This document shows, in pieces, positions 25,017 to 35,142 of a DNA stretch of 62,324 bases. Source of the DNA: Phormidium ambiguum IAM M-71 (GTDB lineage: Bacteria; Cyanobacteriota; Cyanobacteriia; Cyanobacteriales; Aerosakkonemataceae). Each line of letters begins with the position of its first letter. Within the stretch, counting starts at the first letter, position 1. A program made the translations under genes and the position numbers. The stretch spans positions 1 through 62,324 of the forward strand of contig NZ_MRCE01000030.1 in NCBI RefSeq assembly GCF_001904725.1, in the 5' to 3' direction. The notes below the pieces were generated by a model. That model did no database searches, was not told where the DNA came from, and saw only the letters and a program-made list of their open reading frames with translations.

Positions 25017-27086
25017 ATGACTAATCGCCTAGCCCAATCTCCTAGCCTCTACCTTCGCAAACACGCTGAAAATCCGATTAACTGGTGGCCTTGGTGTGAC
25101 GAAGCTTTGCAAGCTGCCCGCGAGGAAAATAAACCGATTTTCCTCTCCATCGGCTACTCTAGCTGCCATTGGTGTACCGTCATGGAAGGCGAGGCATTTT
25201 CTGATCTAAGTATTGCCGAGTACATGAACGATAATTTTATCGCCATAAAAGTCGATCGGGAAGAGAGACCTGATATCGACAGCATATATATGCAAAGTCT
25301 ACAAATGATGATCGGCCAAGGTGGTTGGCCTTTAAACATCTTTTTAGACTCCGATACTTTGGCACCTTTTTATGGTGGAACTTACTTTCCTGTAGAACCT
25401 CGGTACGGCAGAGCGGGATTTTTACAAGTTCTCCAAGCAATTCGCCGTCACTATGACACAGAAAAAGCTAAAGTTGAATCTGTCACCTCAGAAATCCTTA
25501 GTTATTTGCAGCAATCCGCCAGTATGGTATCTTCTACTGCTGTAGAACTTGGTACTGGCTTACTGGGTAAGGGTTTAGAAACCAACACAGGTGTCTTGAG
25601 TCATAGCGGTTCAGGGCCAAATTTTCCCATGATTCCCTATGCAGAAGTAGCTTTGCGGAGTTCCAGATTTAACTTAGCTGCTAAATATCCAGTTAAACAA
25701 CTGTGCACTAAACGCGGTTTAGATTTAGCACTAGGAGGCATTTTCGATCACGTAGCTGGTGGTTTTCATCGCTACACCGTAGATGGAACTTGGACGGTGC
25801 CGCACTTTGAAAAGATGCTTTACGATAATGGTCAAATTGTGGAGTATTTGGCAAATTTATATGCTTTGGGAGTGCAAGAAGTAGTTTTTGAGAGGGCTAT
25901 TTCCCTCACAGTCCAATGGTTAACGAGAGAAATGACTGCACCAGAAGGTTATTTCTATGCTGCCCAAGATGCTGATAATTTTGCTGAACCGGAAGATTTA
26001 GAACCAGAAGAAGGTAATTTTTATGTCTGGAGTTACACGGAATTACAGCATTTGTTATCTCCAGAGGAATTAACTGAAATTCAAAAGTATTTTACTGTTA
26101 CATCTGAAGGCAATTTTGAAGGAAATAATGTTTTACAAAAGCGAGATCCAAGTCCTTTAACTGATAATTTGGAATCAGCTTTTGCTAAGTTATTTGTTGT
26201 TCGTTATGGTGCAACTGCCGATGCAGTAAAAACTTTTCCCCCTGCCCGGAATAATCAAGAAGCAAAAACGAAAAATTGGCCGGGAAGAATTCCGCCAGTT
26301 ACAGATACTAAAATGATTGTGGCTTGGAATAGTTTAATGATTTCTGGTTTAGCTAGGGCTGCTGCGGTATTTGCTGAACCGTCTTATTTAGCACCAGCGA
26401 TTCGGGCAGCTAAGTTTATTTTAGAAAATCAATGGGTAAAAGAGCGTTTTCACCGAGTCAATTATGAAGGAGAAGTGGCGGTTTCGGCGCAGTCTGAGGA
26501 TTATGCCTTATTTATTAAGGCATTGTTAGATTTGCATCAAGCTACATTAGGAATTGCAGAAGAAAATGCCAAATTTTGGTTAGAAAAAGCGCAAAAAGTA
26601 CAAGCAGAATTTGATGAGTTTTTGTGGAGTGTGGAATTAGGCGGATACTTTAATACTGCAAGTGATGCGAGTGATAATTTGTTGGTCAGAGAGCGGAGTT
26701 ATATTGATAATGCTACTCCTTCGGCTAATGGAATTGCGATCGCCAATTTAGTCAGATTAGCACTCCTTACAGAAGATTTAACATATCTCGATCGGGCCGA
26801 GCAAGCCCTTCACGCTTTCAGCGAAATCATGAACAAATCTCCCTCAGCTTGTCCCAGCTTATTCACCGCCCTGGACTGGTATCGCAATTACACCCTAATT
26901 CGCACTAATAACGAAGAATTGAACTTCTTAAACAAGCAATATCTCCCCACCGCCGTCACAATTTTGACCGACGAACTACCACCCGGAACCGTAGGTTTAG
27001 TTTGCCAAGGACTCAGTTGCACAGAACCCTCAAAAACTCACGAACACTTGTGGCAAAAAATACAAGAAAGCTTAAGTAGAGGATGA
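25017..27086 (+). CDS. DUF255 thioredoxin-domain protein (YyaL/SPATA20 family)
   Basis: A 689-residue protein. The N-terminal thioredoxin-like domain starts MTNRLAQSPSLYLRKHAENPINWWPW and carries the CxxC-type motif SSCHWCTVMEGEAF (C50, C53). The large remainder is an (alpha/alpha)6 barrel like N-acylglucosamine epimerases and glycosidases: GGIFDHVAGGFHRYTVDGTWTVPHFEKMLYDNGQ, AAQDAD, VAWNSLMISGLARAA and ATPSANGIAIANLVRLA. The family is widely conserved and uncharacterised in bacteria. The ATG at 25017 is preferred over the TTG five codons upstream because the family N-terminus starts there. A hairpin at 27122-27145 follows. Confidence 0.95.
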   Translation: MTNRLAQSPSLYLRKHAENPINWWPWCDEALQAAREENKPIFLSIGYSSCHWCTVMEGEAFSDLSIAEYMNDNFIAIKVDREERPDIDSIYMQSLQMMIGQGGWPLNIFLDSDTLAPFYGGTYFPVEPRYGRAGFLQVLQAIRRHYDTEKAKVESVTSEILSYLQQSASMVSSTAVELGTGLLGKGLETNTGVLSHSGSGPNFPMIPYAEVALRSSRFNLAAKYPVKQLCTKRGLDLALGGIFDHVAGGFHRYTVDGTWTVPHFEKMLYDNGQIVEYLANLYALGVQEVVFERAISLTVQWLTREMTAPEGYFYAAQDADNFAEPEDLEPEEGNFYVWSYTELQHLLSPEELTEIQKYFTVTSEGNFEGNNVLQKRDPSPLTDNLESAFAKLFVVRYGATADAVKTFPPARNNQEAKTKNWPGRIPPVTDTKMIVAWNSLMISGLARAAAVFAEPSYLAPAIRAAKFILENQWVKERFHRVNYEGEVAVSAQSEDYALFIKALLDLHQATLGIAEENAKFWLEKAQKVQAEFDEFLWSVELGGYFNTASDASDNLLVRERSYIDNATPSANGIAIANLVRLALLTEDLTYLDRAEQALHAFSEIMNKSPSACPSLFTALDWYRNYTLIRTNNEELNFLNKQYLPTAVTILTDELPPGTVGLVCQGLSCTEPSKTHEHLWQKIQESLSRG

Positions 27087-27121
27087 AATTATACCAATTG
27101 TCAAATTCCATTTAATCATCG

Positions 27122-27145
27122 CCCCTCTCCGTAGACGGGGAGGGG
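27122..27145. terminator. GC-rich hairpin between convergent genes
   Basis: CCCCTCTCCGT (27122-27132) pairs with ACGGGGAGGGG (27135-27145) apart from one wobble. TTTGGGGTGGGG follows, a form often repeated between genes in cyanobacteria. It separates the DUF255 gene from ftsI. Confidence 0.55.
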
Positions 27146-27181
27146 TTTGGGGTGGGGTACATTAAGCTAACCTAGCCTAAA

Positions 27182-28975
27182 TCAATCCCCTTCTACCCCC
27201 CTGCGACTCTCCTCCCCTGCTTGATTAGAAGGAGAAGCTTCCAAAACCTTGGGATTAGAGGGGGGAATTTTTTCAATATTAATTAAAGATTCCATCACAG
27301 ATTTCACTACTGGAGCCGCTACCGCAGCACCAGAGCCACCTTTTGGTTCATCTACTACTGCTGCTACTACATAACGAGGCGATTCTAAAGGTAAAATAGC
27401 TACAAAACTGGTAACTTTGGCATCACTGTAACCGCCTTTGGGACTAGCTTTTTGGGCTGTCCCTGTTTTACCACCAATTCTATAACCTGGAATTTGGGCG
27501 GCTCTCCCAGTTCCATTTTTGACGACGCTTTCCATCATTTCTGCAACTGTTTTCGCTGTATTGGGAGAGAACACAGCTTTCGGTGGAGGTAATGTAGGTT
27601 GCCAGGTGAGTTCGTCTTTGGAATTATACAAACCTTTGATTACGTGAGGTGTAACTAACTTACCGCCATTAGCTAAGGTTGCTGTCATGCGGACTAAGTG
27701 CAAAGGAGTAATGGAGAAACCTTGACCGAAAGAAGCAGTGGCAGGTTCAATAGGTAAGCTAGTGAAAGTTCGTTCGGACTTGAGTTTGCTAACGGCTCTA
27801 AAGGGAAGGTCGCTTTCTAATGATGAGCCTACTCCCAAACGTTTTAACCAGGTATGGTAATCTTTGGGCTTGAGGGTTTGCATGATTTGTACCATGCCGA
27901 CGTTGCTGGAAACTTGAATAATTTTACTGACACTAACTCTGCCATGTCCTGCACCGTTAGCATTTCTAATCACTTTGTTACTAACTTTAATTGCTCCACT
28001 ATCTCGGAAAAAACTATCAGGTTGAATGGATTTATTTTCTAAAGCAATGGCGACATTGATGGGTTTAAAAGTAGAACCTGGTTCATAGAGGTCTGTGATT
28101 GCCCAGTTTTTGAAGAGAGATTTATCATAATTAAAAAATTCGTTGGGATTGTAGGTAGGTTCGGCAACTAATGCCAGCAAAGAACCATCCCGTGCATCCA
28201 TAACAATTACAGTACCTCGTTTGGCTTTAAATTCTGCCATTTTTGTTTTCAAAGCAGCACGGGCGGCGCGTTGCAAGCGCACGTCTATTGTCAATCTTAA
28301 ATGAGTATCATCTGCGTTTAATAAGCCTTCTGGAGCATGGTCTGGCATCACAGCACCATTACCCGCTCGATTTAATTTGAGTATTTTTGTCGATCGTTCT
28401 AATATGGTTTCTCGACTGTATTCTAAACCTGCTTGTCCTTTATGATTGTCATCGACGTAACCGACAATATCAGCTGCGGTTTCTTTAGCTGGATAAAGAC
28501 GGGAGAAAGTTTGAATTAATTCTAAGCCGTCTTGTCTCATAGCGACAATTTTATCCGCTACTTCTTGAACAATTTTGTCTTTAATGCGAATGCCAGTGGG
28601 GGCGCTGTTAAATTTTGTGAGGAGTTCGGATGCTGGTTTATCGAGGAGGGGGGCGAGTTGATTGGCAATTTGTTCTTTTGTTTGTCTGCGGAAAATTAGC
28701 GGGTGGGCGTAGAGAGTGTAGGTTGGACTATCGACTGCTAATAAATTATTATTGCGATCGACTATAGAACGTCTCGGTACAAAAGGACGAAGGGTTATTT
28801 CTTGTTGCTGTCTAGCATAACGTTCTAAAAACGGTCGGCGAATCACCTGCAACCGAAACAGATTCCAACACAATCCTAAACCACCCAAAAACAAAATCAT
28901 CCACACTAATAGCAAGCGAACTTCTTTTGGGTCTTTGATAACAGATGGGAGATAGTTTGCTCCAAGACGTTTCAT
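27182..28975 (-). CDS. ftsI: Peptidoglycan D,D-transpeptidase FtsI (PBP3-type)
   Basis: A 597-residue class B penicillin-binding protein for septal peptidoglycan cross-linking. One N-terminal membrane anchor (about 20-40) is followed by the dimerisation domain (RPFVPRRSIVDRNNNLLAVDSP, about 63-84). The transpeptidase domain has the three catalytic motifs: STFK (S301, K304), SSN (356-358) and KTG (503-505). The acidic/serine C-terminal tail (about 570-597) is short. The gene is preceded, 165 bases upstream in the same direction, by a bitopic coiled-coil protein that fits FtsL. This is the common ftsL-ftsI order. Confidence 0.97.
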   Translation of the reverse strand: MKRLGANYLPSVIKDPKEVRLLLVWMILFLGGLGLCWNLFRLQVIRRPFLERYARQQQEITLRPFVPRRSIVDRNNNLLAVDSPTYTLYAHPLIFRRQTKEQIANQLAPLLDKPASELLTKFNSAPTGIRIKDKIVQEVADKIVAMRQDGLELIQTFSRLYPAKETAADIVGYVDDNHKGQAGLEYSRETILERSTKILKLNRAGNGAVMPDHAPEGLLNADDTHLRLTIDVRLQRAARAALKTKMAEFKAKRGTVIVMDARDGSLLALVAEPTYNPNEFFNYDKSLFKNWAITDLYEPGSTFKPINVAIALENKSIQPDSFFRDSGAIKVSNKVIRNANGAGHGRVSVSKIIQVSSNVGMVQIMQTLKPKDYHTWLKRLGVGSSLESDLPFRAVSKLKSERTFTSLPIEPATASFGQGFSITPLHLVRMTATLANGGKLVTPHVIKGLYNSKDELTWQPTLPPPKAVFSPNTAKTVAEMMESVVKNGTGRAAQIPGYRIGGKTGTAQKASPKGGYSDAKVTSFVAILPLESPRYVVAAVVDEPKGGSGAAVAAPVVKSVMESLINIEKIPPSNPKVLEASPSNQAGEESRRGVEGD

Positions 28976-29140
28976 AAGAGTAAAGTTAAGATTTTGAGAT
29001 TGATACTGAATTATTGTGCTGATATTTTACTGAATTCTGCCTCATTGCCTAACAAGACTCAGTTTTCTGGCTCAAATTAAGAAAAATCCCTGCTAACCAA
29101 CTTTAAGGTAAGGTAAGGTAGCAGGAGATAATTTAATTTC

Positions 29141-29608
29141 TTAGTATCCCAGTGGGGTAGGGCTATTTTGCGGAGTAGGAGACGGTTTGATTGGAAAATT
29201 AGTAGTTTTAATCGCTGGACGCTGGGGTGCAGCTTCTAAAAATAGGTTATTGTCAGGGGATGGGGTAATTAAGCCTTGATTTGGGGTGATGGCTGTTTCT
29301 GCTAATTTATTTTTTAGTAATTCTTCAGCTGTAGTTAGTTCTCGTTCTTTTCTCTGTAGGGATTGCAATTTTTGGTATTCCTGATTCCATAGTTGTTGCG
29401 AGTAGACTATGGCAGCATAAGAGGCAAGTGTACCACCGATCAGGATGAATGCGATCGCACAGGTGTATTGCTGAGATCTAACTAACCACTGCATCCAACT
29501 TGGTGTAGTGTTTGACAAAGTACTAACTCTCAATTTTGTCAGCCTTTGTGCTGAAAGTTTAAATTTAGGCGCAACTGACATCTCTGCTATTCTCCGTAAT
29601 TTATCCAT
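29141..29608 (-). CDS. Bitopic coiled-coil protein, FtsL-like by position
   Basis: A 155-residue protein with a basic N-terminal cytoplasmic part (1-48), a single membrane segment (about 49-69), a leucine/glutamate-rich coiled coil (about 70-105, QQLWNQEYQKLQSLQRKERELTTAEELL) and a Pro/Thr/Ser-rich tail. Small bitopic proteins with a periplasmic coiled coil encoded directly upstream of ftsI are usually FtsL, part of the FtsQLB divisome complex. Sequence conservation in FtsL is low, so the call rests on topology and position. It is unusual in having the long proline-rich C-terminus (about 118-155). Confidence 0.6.
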   Translation of the reverse strand: MDKLRRIAEMSVAPKFKLSAQRLTKLRVSTLSNTTPSWMQWLVRSQQYTCAIAFILIGGTLASYAAIVYSQQLWNQEYQKLQSLQRKERELTTAEELLKNKLAETAITPNQGLITPSPDNNLFLEAAPQRPAIKTTNFPIKPSPTPQNSPTPLGY

Positions 29609-29782
29609 TCAGACTCAATCATAGCTAGACTGAGAGAAAGAATTTCCCTTACATTGATATTGAGTACATCAAGCTACAAAAATTCCCTTTCATAGCATCA
29701 ACTTGACGGCTAGACTGTCGATGTTATTATCTTGATCTAGCAGGTAAATTCAATCTGCACTAGTTAACTCAATGAGGAGTGT

Positions 29783-29971
29783 ATGAACAAAAAATTTTTG
29801 ACAGTGGTTTTCGGACTTGGCTTGGCTTTTACCTTAGCAGCCTGTGGTGAGCAACCAGCACCAGAAACTCCAGCAACAACCCCAGCGACAACCCCAGCTG
29901 CACCAGCAACTCCAGCTGCACCCCCAGCAACTCCCCCAGCAACTCCCCCAGCCGCACCTAAAACTCCTTAA
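29783..29971 (+). CDS. Small Pro/Ala/Thr-rich lipoprotein, 62 aa
   Basis: A type II signal peptide, MNKKFLTVVFGLGLAFTLAAC, places the lipidated cysteine at residue 21. The remaining 41 residues are almost only Pro, Ala and Thr (PATTPATTPAAPATPAAPP and similar). The tail is low-complexity and unfolded, and may work as a wall-spanning tether or spacer. The ribosome binding site GAGGAG lies eight bases before ATG. Repeats in the DNA (CCAGCAACTCCCC type) make its length likely to vary between strains. No known family. Confidence 0.75.
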   Translation: MNKKFLTVVFGLGLAFTLAACGEQPAPETPATTPATTPAAPATPAAPPATPPATPPAAPKTP

Positions 29972-30175
29972 GGAATTGCCAACTCTTCATTAGCTAAGCT
30001 GGCTAGGAATTTTAATAATTTTTCGCTTCATATAGCGAACAGTTATTATCTCATGGGAAGGAGTTCTGCCTTTTTCAATGAGCATTTTTACAACAGGGAC
30101 AAGGGAAAAGGCAGAAAAACCTTTACCCTTGACCAATTTTCCTTTTAACGATGTTAGTAGCTAGCTGTTTTTTCA

Positions 30176-30841
30176 ATGCTTTTATTACAATTTAGTACTT
30201 CCCATTACTGTCGCAAAGCGCGTCTGGCATTGGGATTTAAGGGAATTAGCTATGAAGTGGAGAATTTAACGCCGGGATTGCATCGGTTCAAGTTGAAACC
30301 AATGACGGGTTTAAGTACTGTACCAGTGCTATTACCACAACAGTCAGGTTTACCGAGTGCGATCGCAGATTCTACCGAAATTTTCAAATTTTTGGAATCC
30401 TACCAATCAGAACCTAGTCTACTACCAGCGCCAGCACAGCAAACAGCAGCTTGGATGTTAGAAGATTGGTTAGATGAAAGCATCGGTACTGCCACCAGGT
30501 TTGTTTACTATGATTTTCGGGCTGGAGAAGGAAAGCAAATTGACCCTTCTTGGTCTAGCCAAATTTTAATTCAAGTAGTGCGTCGTCAGTACCAGATTAA
30601 TTCCGCTACAGTAAATCTGGCTAAACAGCGAATCAAATTAGCACTAGAAGTATTACAAACTTGGCAAAAACAACCCTATTTAGTAGGTGAAAGTTTGAGC
30701 GTAGCAGATATAGCAGCGGCGGCTTTACTCAGTCCTTTGGCGTTAATTCCCGAATATCGAAAAGAGTATCCTTGGTTGTTTAGCAGGATACAAGAAACTC
30801 ATGAAATTTGTCGGGAACCATTACCACCAGGATTAAAATAA
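30176..30841 (+). CDS. Glutathione S-transferase family protein
   Basis: A 221-residue protein with the thioredoxin-like N-terminal domain (LLQFSTSHYCRKARLALGFKGISYEVENL, with STVPVL carrying the cis-proline and DSTEIFKFLE the glutathione-contacting S/T-E pair). The all-helical C-terminal domain has PYLVGESLSVADIAAAALL at about 162-180, the N-capping box region. Such enzymes conjugate or reduce with glutathione, and the substrate cannot be predicted. It appears to form an operon with the 107-residue exported protein that starts 13 bases downstream. Confidence 0.92.
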   Translation: MLLLQFSTSHYCRKARLALGFKGISYEVENLTPGLHRFKLKPMTGLSTVPVLLPQQSGLPSAIADSTEIFKFLESYQSEPSLLPAPAQQTAAWMLEDWLDESIGTATRFVYYDFRAGEGKQIDPSWSSQILIQVVRRQYQINSATVNLAKQRIKLALEVLQTWQKQPYLVGESLSVADIAAAALLSPLALIPEYRKEYPWLFSRIQETHEICREPLPPGLK

Positions 30842-30854
30842 CAAGGCAGATTCA

Positions 30855-31178
30855 ATGATTGCGGAAAAGTTTTACAGATGGGGAAAAAAGATAATTTTTG
30901 GTAGTGCTGTACCTTTGTGGGTAGGGTGTTTTCCCAGTATGCTGCAAGCTTTACCACCGCCAGAGGATATCCCAGAAGAAATTTTGCGGACTGAGATAAT
31001 TACAGAAGCGCGATCGCCGATCGATGGTAAACTCTTGAATGCAGCTGAGTATGCTGAATTACAAGCATCCCTGCAATTAGATTCCCCACCTGAACCAGTA
31101 GTTAGTCGTGACATCAAACATTTAATTTTTCTGCTACGTATCCGTTCCCAACTCCGTCTAATTTTGCCCTTTTTATAA
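30855..31178 (+). CDS. Exported hypothetical protein, 107 aa
   Basis: The N-terminus MIAEKFYRWGKKIIFGSAVPLWVGCFPSMLQALPPP is a likely signal peptide with cleavage near LQA-LP. The mature part contains PPPEDIPEEILRTEIITEARSPIDGKLLNAAEYAELQASL, then a basic helix ending RIRSQLRLILPFL. The EARSPIDGKLLNAAEYA stretch looks like a conserved cyanobacterial motif, but I cannot name the family. The gene starts 13 bases after the glutathione S-transferase stop, so the two are probably co-transcribed. Confidence 0.7.
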   Translation: MIAEKFYRWGKKIIFGSAVPLWVGCFPSMLQALPPPEDIPEEILRTEIITEARSPIDGKLLNAAEYAELQASLQLDSPPEPVVSRDIKHLIFLLRIRSQLRLILPFL

Positions 31179-31504
31179 ATTCACATCAAAACAAGCTGTG
31201 AAACCTGAGCTACCAAGCTACACCAAAAGTATTTCTTGCAAGCAATAGTATAAATTGTCACATCTTACAGCAAAGAGGGAAAAAAGAACAAGCAATATAA
31301 AACATCCCTTAACCTTGTCTCAGTCTAATTTGCAGCCTTTTTACAAATCCATAAGTTAACACCAAACTAAATCTTTTCCCCATCTTGACTAGCCGTTACT
31401 GCTGAATATGTGTAAAAAAATGTTTATAAATATAAACTATCCTTAGACCACTCTCCTGTTCAAACCAAGTTAGTTAAGAAGTCGATATTTAGGTAGGTAG
31501 CCTC
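31179..31504. other. Intergenic, glgB upstream region, no gene seen
   Basis: 326 AT-rich bases before glgB. No repeat, hairpin or reading frame of note; it must carry the glgB promoter. Confidence 0.6.
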
Positions 31505-33817
31505 ATGTCCATAACCATTGCCCCAGAACAGATTGACAGAATTGTTTGGAATCAGCATCAAGACCCCTTTGAAGTACTAGGGCCTCATACAATAGAACAG
31601 AATGGCAAAACCGTCTGGGTGGTGCGGAGCTACTTGCCCAATGCTGATGAAGTTTGGGTACGACTGCCAGAACAACGAAAAGATTATCCAATGCAGTCAG
31701 TCCATCATCCCCACTTTTTTGAATGCGTTCTTGATATTGCAGAACTAGCAAACTATCAACTACGAATCAAAGAAGGAGAACATGAAAGAGTTGTATATGA
31801 CCCATACGCTTTTCGCTCTCCCCACATAACCGAATTTGATATTCACCTATTTGGCGAAGGAAATCACCACCGAATTTACGAAAAACTAGGCGCGCACTTA
31901 ACCGAAGTCAACGGAGTTAAAGGTGTCTATTTTGCAGTTTGGGCCCCCAACGCACGAAATGTATCTATATTAGGTGATTTCAACTGGTGGGATGGACGCA
32001 AACATCAGATGGCAAGGCGGGTAAACGGGATTTGGGAACTATTTATCCCTGGACTCGGCGTAGGAGAGCATTACAAATATGAAATCAAAAATTACGAAGG
32101 TCACATTTACGAAAAAAGCGACCCTTATGGATATCAGCAAGAAGTTCGACCCAAAACTGCTTCTATCGTTACAGATTTAAGCACCTACACCTGGAACGAC
32201 CAAGATTGGATGGAAAAGCGGCGATATACTGAACCTTTGAATCACCCAATTGCGGTTTATGAATGTCATTTGGGGTCTTGGTTGCACGCTTCCTCCGCAG
32301 AACCCGCCAGATTGCCCAACGGAGAAACTGAACCTGTCGTTATTACCTCCGAACTTAGACCAGGAGCGCGGTTCCTAACCTATCGGGAATTGGCAGATTA
32401 CTTGATTCCTTATGTAAAGGAGTTAGGTTTCACTCACATTGAATTGTTGCCTGTAGCAGAACATCCCTTCGACGGTTCTTGGGGTTATCAGGTGACAGGA
32501 TTTTATGCGCCAACTTCTCGCTTTGGTACGCCACAAGATTTCATGTATTTTGTGGACAAGTGCCATGAAAATGAAATTGGGGTAATTGTGGACTGGGTAC
32601 CAGGACATTTCCCCAAAGATGGTCACGGTTTGGCGTTCTTTGATGGAACTCATTTGTACGAACACGCAGACCCCCGCAAAGGCGAACACAAAGGCTGGGG
32701 AACTCTGGTGTTCAACTATGGTCGCAACGAAGTACGGAATTTCTTAGTTGCAAACGCACTGTTTTGGTTCGATAAATACCACATTGATGGAATTCGGGTG
32801 GATGCCGTAGCTTCAATTATCTACCTGAATTACTGTCGTCCTGATGGAGAATGGGTCGCTAATCAGTATGGTGGTTGCGAAAATATTGAGGGTGCAGATT
32901 TTCTGCGCCAGATGAACCATGTAATTTTTAGTTATTTTCCTGGTATTCTTTCCATTGCGGAAGAATCTACTTCTTGGCCGATGGTTTCTTGGCCAACTTA
33001 TGTGGGTGGTTTAGGCTTTAATTTGAAGTGGAACATGGGGTGGATGCACGACATCTTAGATTATTTCCACATGGACCCTTGGTTCCGTCAGTTCCACCAA
33101 AATAATTTGACTTTCAGTATTTGGTATCATCACAGCGAGAATTTCATGTTGGCGCTATCTCATGATGAGGTGGTGCATGGTAAGAGTCCCTTGATTGGGA
33201 AAATGCACGGGGATGATTGGCAGAAGATGGCTGGCGTGCGGGCGCTGCTGGCCTATATGTATGCTCACCCTGGTAAGAAGACTCTGTTTATGGGAATGGA
33301 GTTTGGTCAGTGGAGTGAGTGGAATGTTTGGGCAGATTTGGAATGGCATTTGTTGCAATATGACCGTCATAAGGAATTGAAGTTCTTTATGACGGAGTTA
33401 AATCATCTGTATCAAAGCGAACCTGCTTTATACACTCAGGATTTTAGTGATGCTGGGTTCCAGTGGATTGATTGTAGCGACAATCGGCATAGCGTGGTTT
33501 CGTTTATCCGCCGCGCTAAGGATTCTAATGAGTTCATTGTAACTGTGTGTAATTTTACGCCACAGCCTCACAGTCATTACCGAGTTGGGGTGCCAGAAGC
33601 GGGCTTTTATAAAGAGTTGTTCAATAGTGATGCCCGGAAGTATGGTGGTAGCAATATGGGGAATTTGGGCGGTAAATGGACCGATGATTGGTGGTATCAT
33701 AATCAGCCTTATTCAGTTGATTTATGTTTACCGCCTTTGGGTGTGTTGATTCTGAAGTTGGAACGTCCTGCGACGACTGAAGAGGAAGCATTAGATGTAG
33801 AGGCTACTGACTCGTAG
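31505..33817 (+). CDS. glgB: 1,4-alpha-glucan branching enzyme
   Basis: A 770-residue GH13 enzyme that makes alpha-1,6 branches in glycogen. It has two N-terminal CBM48-type modules (DPFEVLGPH at about residues 18-26; [26 protein letters not shown] at about 140-165). The catalytic barrel contains [30 protein letters not shown] with nucleophile D433, AEEST with acid E486, and [11 protein letters not shown]. The spacing of 53 between D433 and E486 equals that of the E. coli enzyme. The gene stands alone and is followed by a strong terminator. Confidence 0.98.
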   Translation: MSITIAPEQIDRIVWNQHQDPFEVLGPHTIEQNGKTVWVVRSYLPNADEVWVRLPEQRKDYPMQSVHHPHFFECVLDIAELANYQLRIKEGEHERVVYDPYAFRSPHITEFDIHLFGEGNHHRIYEKLGAHLTEVNGVKGVYFAVWAPNARNVSILGDFNWWDGRKHQMARRVNGIWELFIPGLGVGEHYKYEIKNYEGHIYEKSDPYGYQQEVRPKTASIVTDLSTYTWNDQDWMEKRRYTEPLNHPIAVYECHLGSWLHASSAEPARLPNGETEPVVITSELRPGARFLTYRELADYLIPYVKELGFTHIELLPVAEHPFDGSWGYQVTGFYAPTSRFGTPQDFMYFVDKCHENEIGVIVDWVPGHFPKDGHGLAFFDGTHLYEHADPRKGEHKGWGTLVFNYGRNEVRNFLVANALFWFDKYHIDGIRVDAVASIIYLNYCRPDGEWVANQYGGCENIEGADFLRQMNHVIFSYFPGILSIAEESTSWPMVSWPTYVGGLGFNLKWNMGWMHDILDYFHMDPWFRQFHQNNLTFSIWYHHSENFMLALSHDEVVHGKSPLIGKMHGDDWQKMAGVRALLAYMYAHPGKKTLFMGMEFGQWSEWNVWADLEWHLLQYDRHKELKFFMTELNHLYQSEPALYTQDFSDAGFQWIDCSDNRHSVVSFIRRAKDSNEFIVTVCNFTPQPHSHYRVGVPEAGFYKELFNSDARKYGGSNMGNLGGKWTDDWWYHNQPYSVDLCLPPLGVLILKLERPATTEEEALDVEATDS

Positions 33818-33826
33818 GTAACAAAC

Positions 33827-33868
33827 CAAATTTCCCATCAATAATTTAAGTTATTGATGGGAAATTTG
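33827..33868. terminator. Strong bidirectional terminator
   Basis: An 18-bp perfect stem (33827-33844 with 33851-33868) encloses the loop TTTAAG. The arms begin CAAATTTCCC and end GGGAAATTTG. It lies between glgB and the leftward pseudopilin operon and can serve both. Confidence 0.92.
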
Positions 33869-33888
33869 TTAAATAAATTTAAATTTGA

Positions 33889-34416
33889 CTAATTTTGGCA
33901 GTCGTTGTCTTTGTCTGTACGTAGTGTTCCTAATAATGTGGAAACGAATACGCAACGCTTGGTAACGTTTGTAGTATTGGTAGTTCCACGAGTAATAAAT
34001 GTAATTTTGCCTAGTTGTCCATTTACCCAGTAGTTGGGTTTAAATTGGATGCTATAAACACCATTTTGATTTCGTAATGTTGAATGCTGAATAGTAATTT
34101 TATTCGCATCTTCACCAACAAGATTGTTCCATACTTGGCTAGTTTCAGATTGATTTTCTGGATTTAAAGACCATTGTACGCGCCCATCAATGTCCCGAAA
34201 GTTAGCTTGCCAAATTCGCTTTTCTCTTCTAGCACTAGCTTGGGCTTGTCTCATAATGCTTAAAGTTTCTGCTTGGGCAGCATTTAACCGCAAAAGATTT
34301 AATAAAGATAGCCAACTGGGGGTCATGATTGTAGCTAACATTCCAATGACTACAACAATGACTAAGAGTTCTAATAATGTGTATCCTTGATTAAACTTAT
34401 TATCTGGTAATTGCAT
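33889..34416 (-). CDS. FimT/GspH-like pseudopilin (second copy)
   Basis: A 175-residue type IV pilin-like protein. The prepilin peptidase site is NQG|YTLLELLVIVVVIGMLATIMTP, with Glu at +5 of the mature helix. The C-terminal half resembles its upstream neighbour: IWQANFRDIDGRVQWSLNP, VWNNLVGEDANKI, RCVFVSTLLGTLRTDKDNDC. The paired cysteines at the end probably form a disulphide. ATG 34416 was chosen over a TTG two codons earlier. It is the last gene of the leftward hpsA-hpsB-hpsC-pseudopilin run. Minor pseudopilins of this type sit at the tip of a pilus or secretion pseudopilus; here the likely task is polysaccharide export. Confidence 0.9.
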   Translation of the reverse strand: MQLPDNKFNQGYTLLELLVIVVVIGMLATIMTPSWLSLLNLLRLNAAQAETLSIMRQAQASARREKRIWQANFRDIDGRVQWSLNPENQSETSQVWNNLVGEDANKITIQHSTLRNQNGVYSIQFKPNYWVNGQLGKITFITRGTTNTTNVTKRCVFVSTLLGTLRTDKDNDCQN

Positions 34417-34535
34417 TAACAAAAATCAGTAAACGCACCTGATTTATTTTTTCATTCAGATACGTTTTATTAAAACCGTGAGTTTACGGATAATAGAGAT
34501 GATATTCAATTTTTTTCTCCACTAATTCATAAAAT

Positions 34536-35096
34536 TTAGTTGCAATCATTATCACTAGCGGTGCGGACTGCTCCTAGTAAAGTGGCTATATAAACACAGC
34601 GTTTTGAGCCACTATTTTGATTCCGAATTTTAAAGATAACTTTCCTCACATCTTGACTGGGATCGGCTGGTGCCATACTTCGATCGACCCAACCATTAGG
34701 CTCAAAACGCACTCGGTAAAAACCATTGTCAAGACTAGAAGCAGGATCGATTTGGATGATCTTTGAGTCTGCGCCAATTAGATTGTTCCAAACGCCAGGA
34801 GTATTGCAAATATCTGCCTGACTGTTTACAGGACTAACAGGACTAACAAACCATCTAACTTCGGTACCAGTATCTCTAAAACACGCTTGCCAAGGTCTTT
34901 TTTGTTGTCTAGCTTTTGCTTGAGCTTCTCTTACCACTGACATTGCTTCTGCTTGAGCATCACTTAAGCGTTGTCTATTTAGCATTCCTAAGAAATTGGG
35001 AGCAGCAATTGTAGCTAGAATAGAAACAATTACTACAACAACTACCATTTCCATTAAGGTAAAACCAGCTTCTTGCTGTTTATTGATTCGCTTCAT
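34536..35096 (-). CDS. FimT/GspH-like pseudopilin (first copy)
   Basis: A 186-residue prepilin-like protein: the basic start MKRINKQQEAG is cut before FTLMEMVVVVVIVSILATIAAP, with Glu at +5. The globular part includes RPWQACFRDTGTEVRWFVSP, VWNNLIGADSKIIQI and the end RCVYIATLLGAVRTASDNDC. The close match to the downstream gene shows tandem duplication. It lies 46 bases after hpsC on the same strand. By context it may correspond to the third pseudopilin (HpsD-like) of hormogonium polysaccharide loci, but I do not assign the symbol. Confidence 0.92.
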   Translation of the reverse strand: MKRINKQQEAGFTLMEMVVVVVIVSILATIAAPNFLGMLNRQRLSDAQAEAMSVVREAQAKARQQKRPWQACFRDTGTEVRWFVSPVSPVNSQADICNTPGVWNNLIGADSKIIQIDPASSLDNGFYRVRFEPNGWVDRSMAPADPSQDVRKVIFKIRNQNSGSKRCVYIATLLGAVRTASDNDCN

Positions 35097-35142
35097 TTCT
35101 TTATCCTTTTTTATTTTAAGTTGAAGAAACTTGTTTCAAACA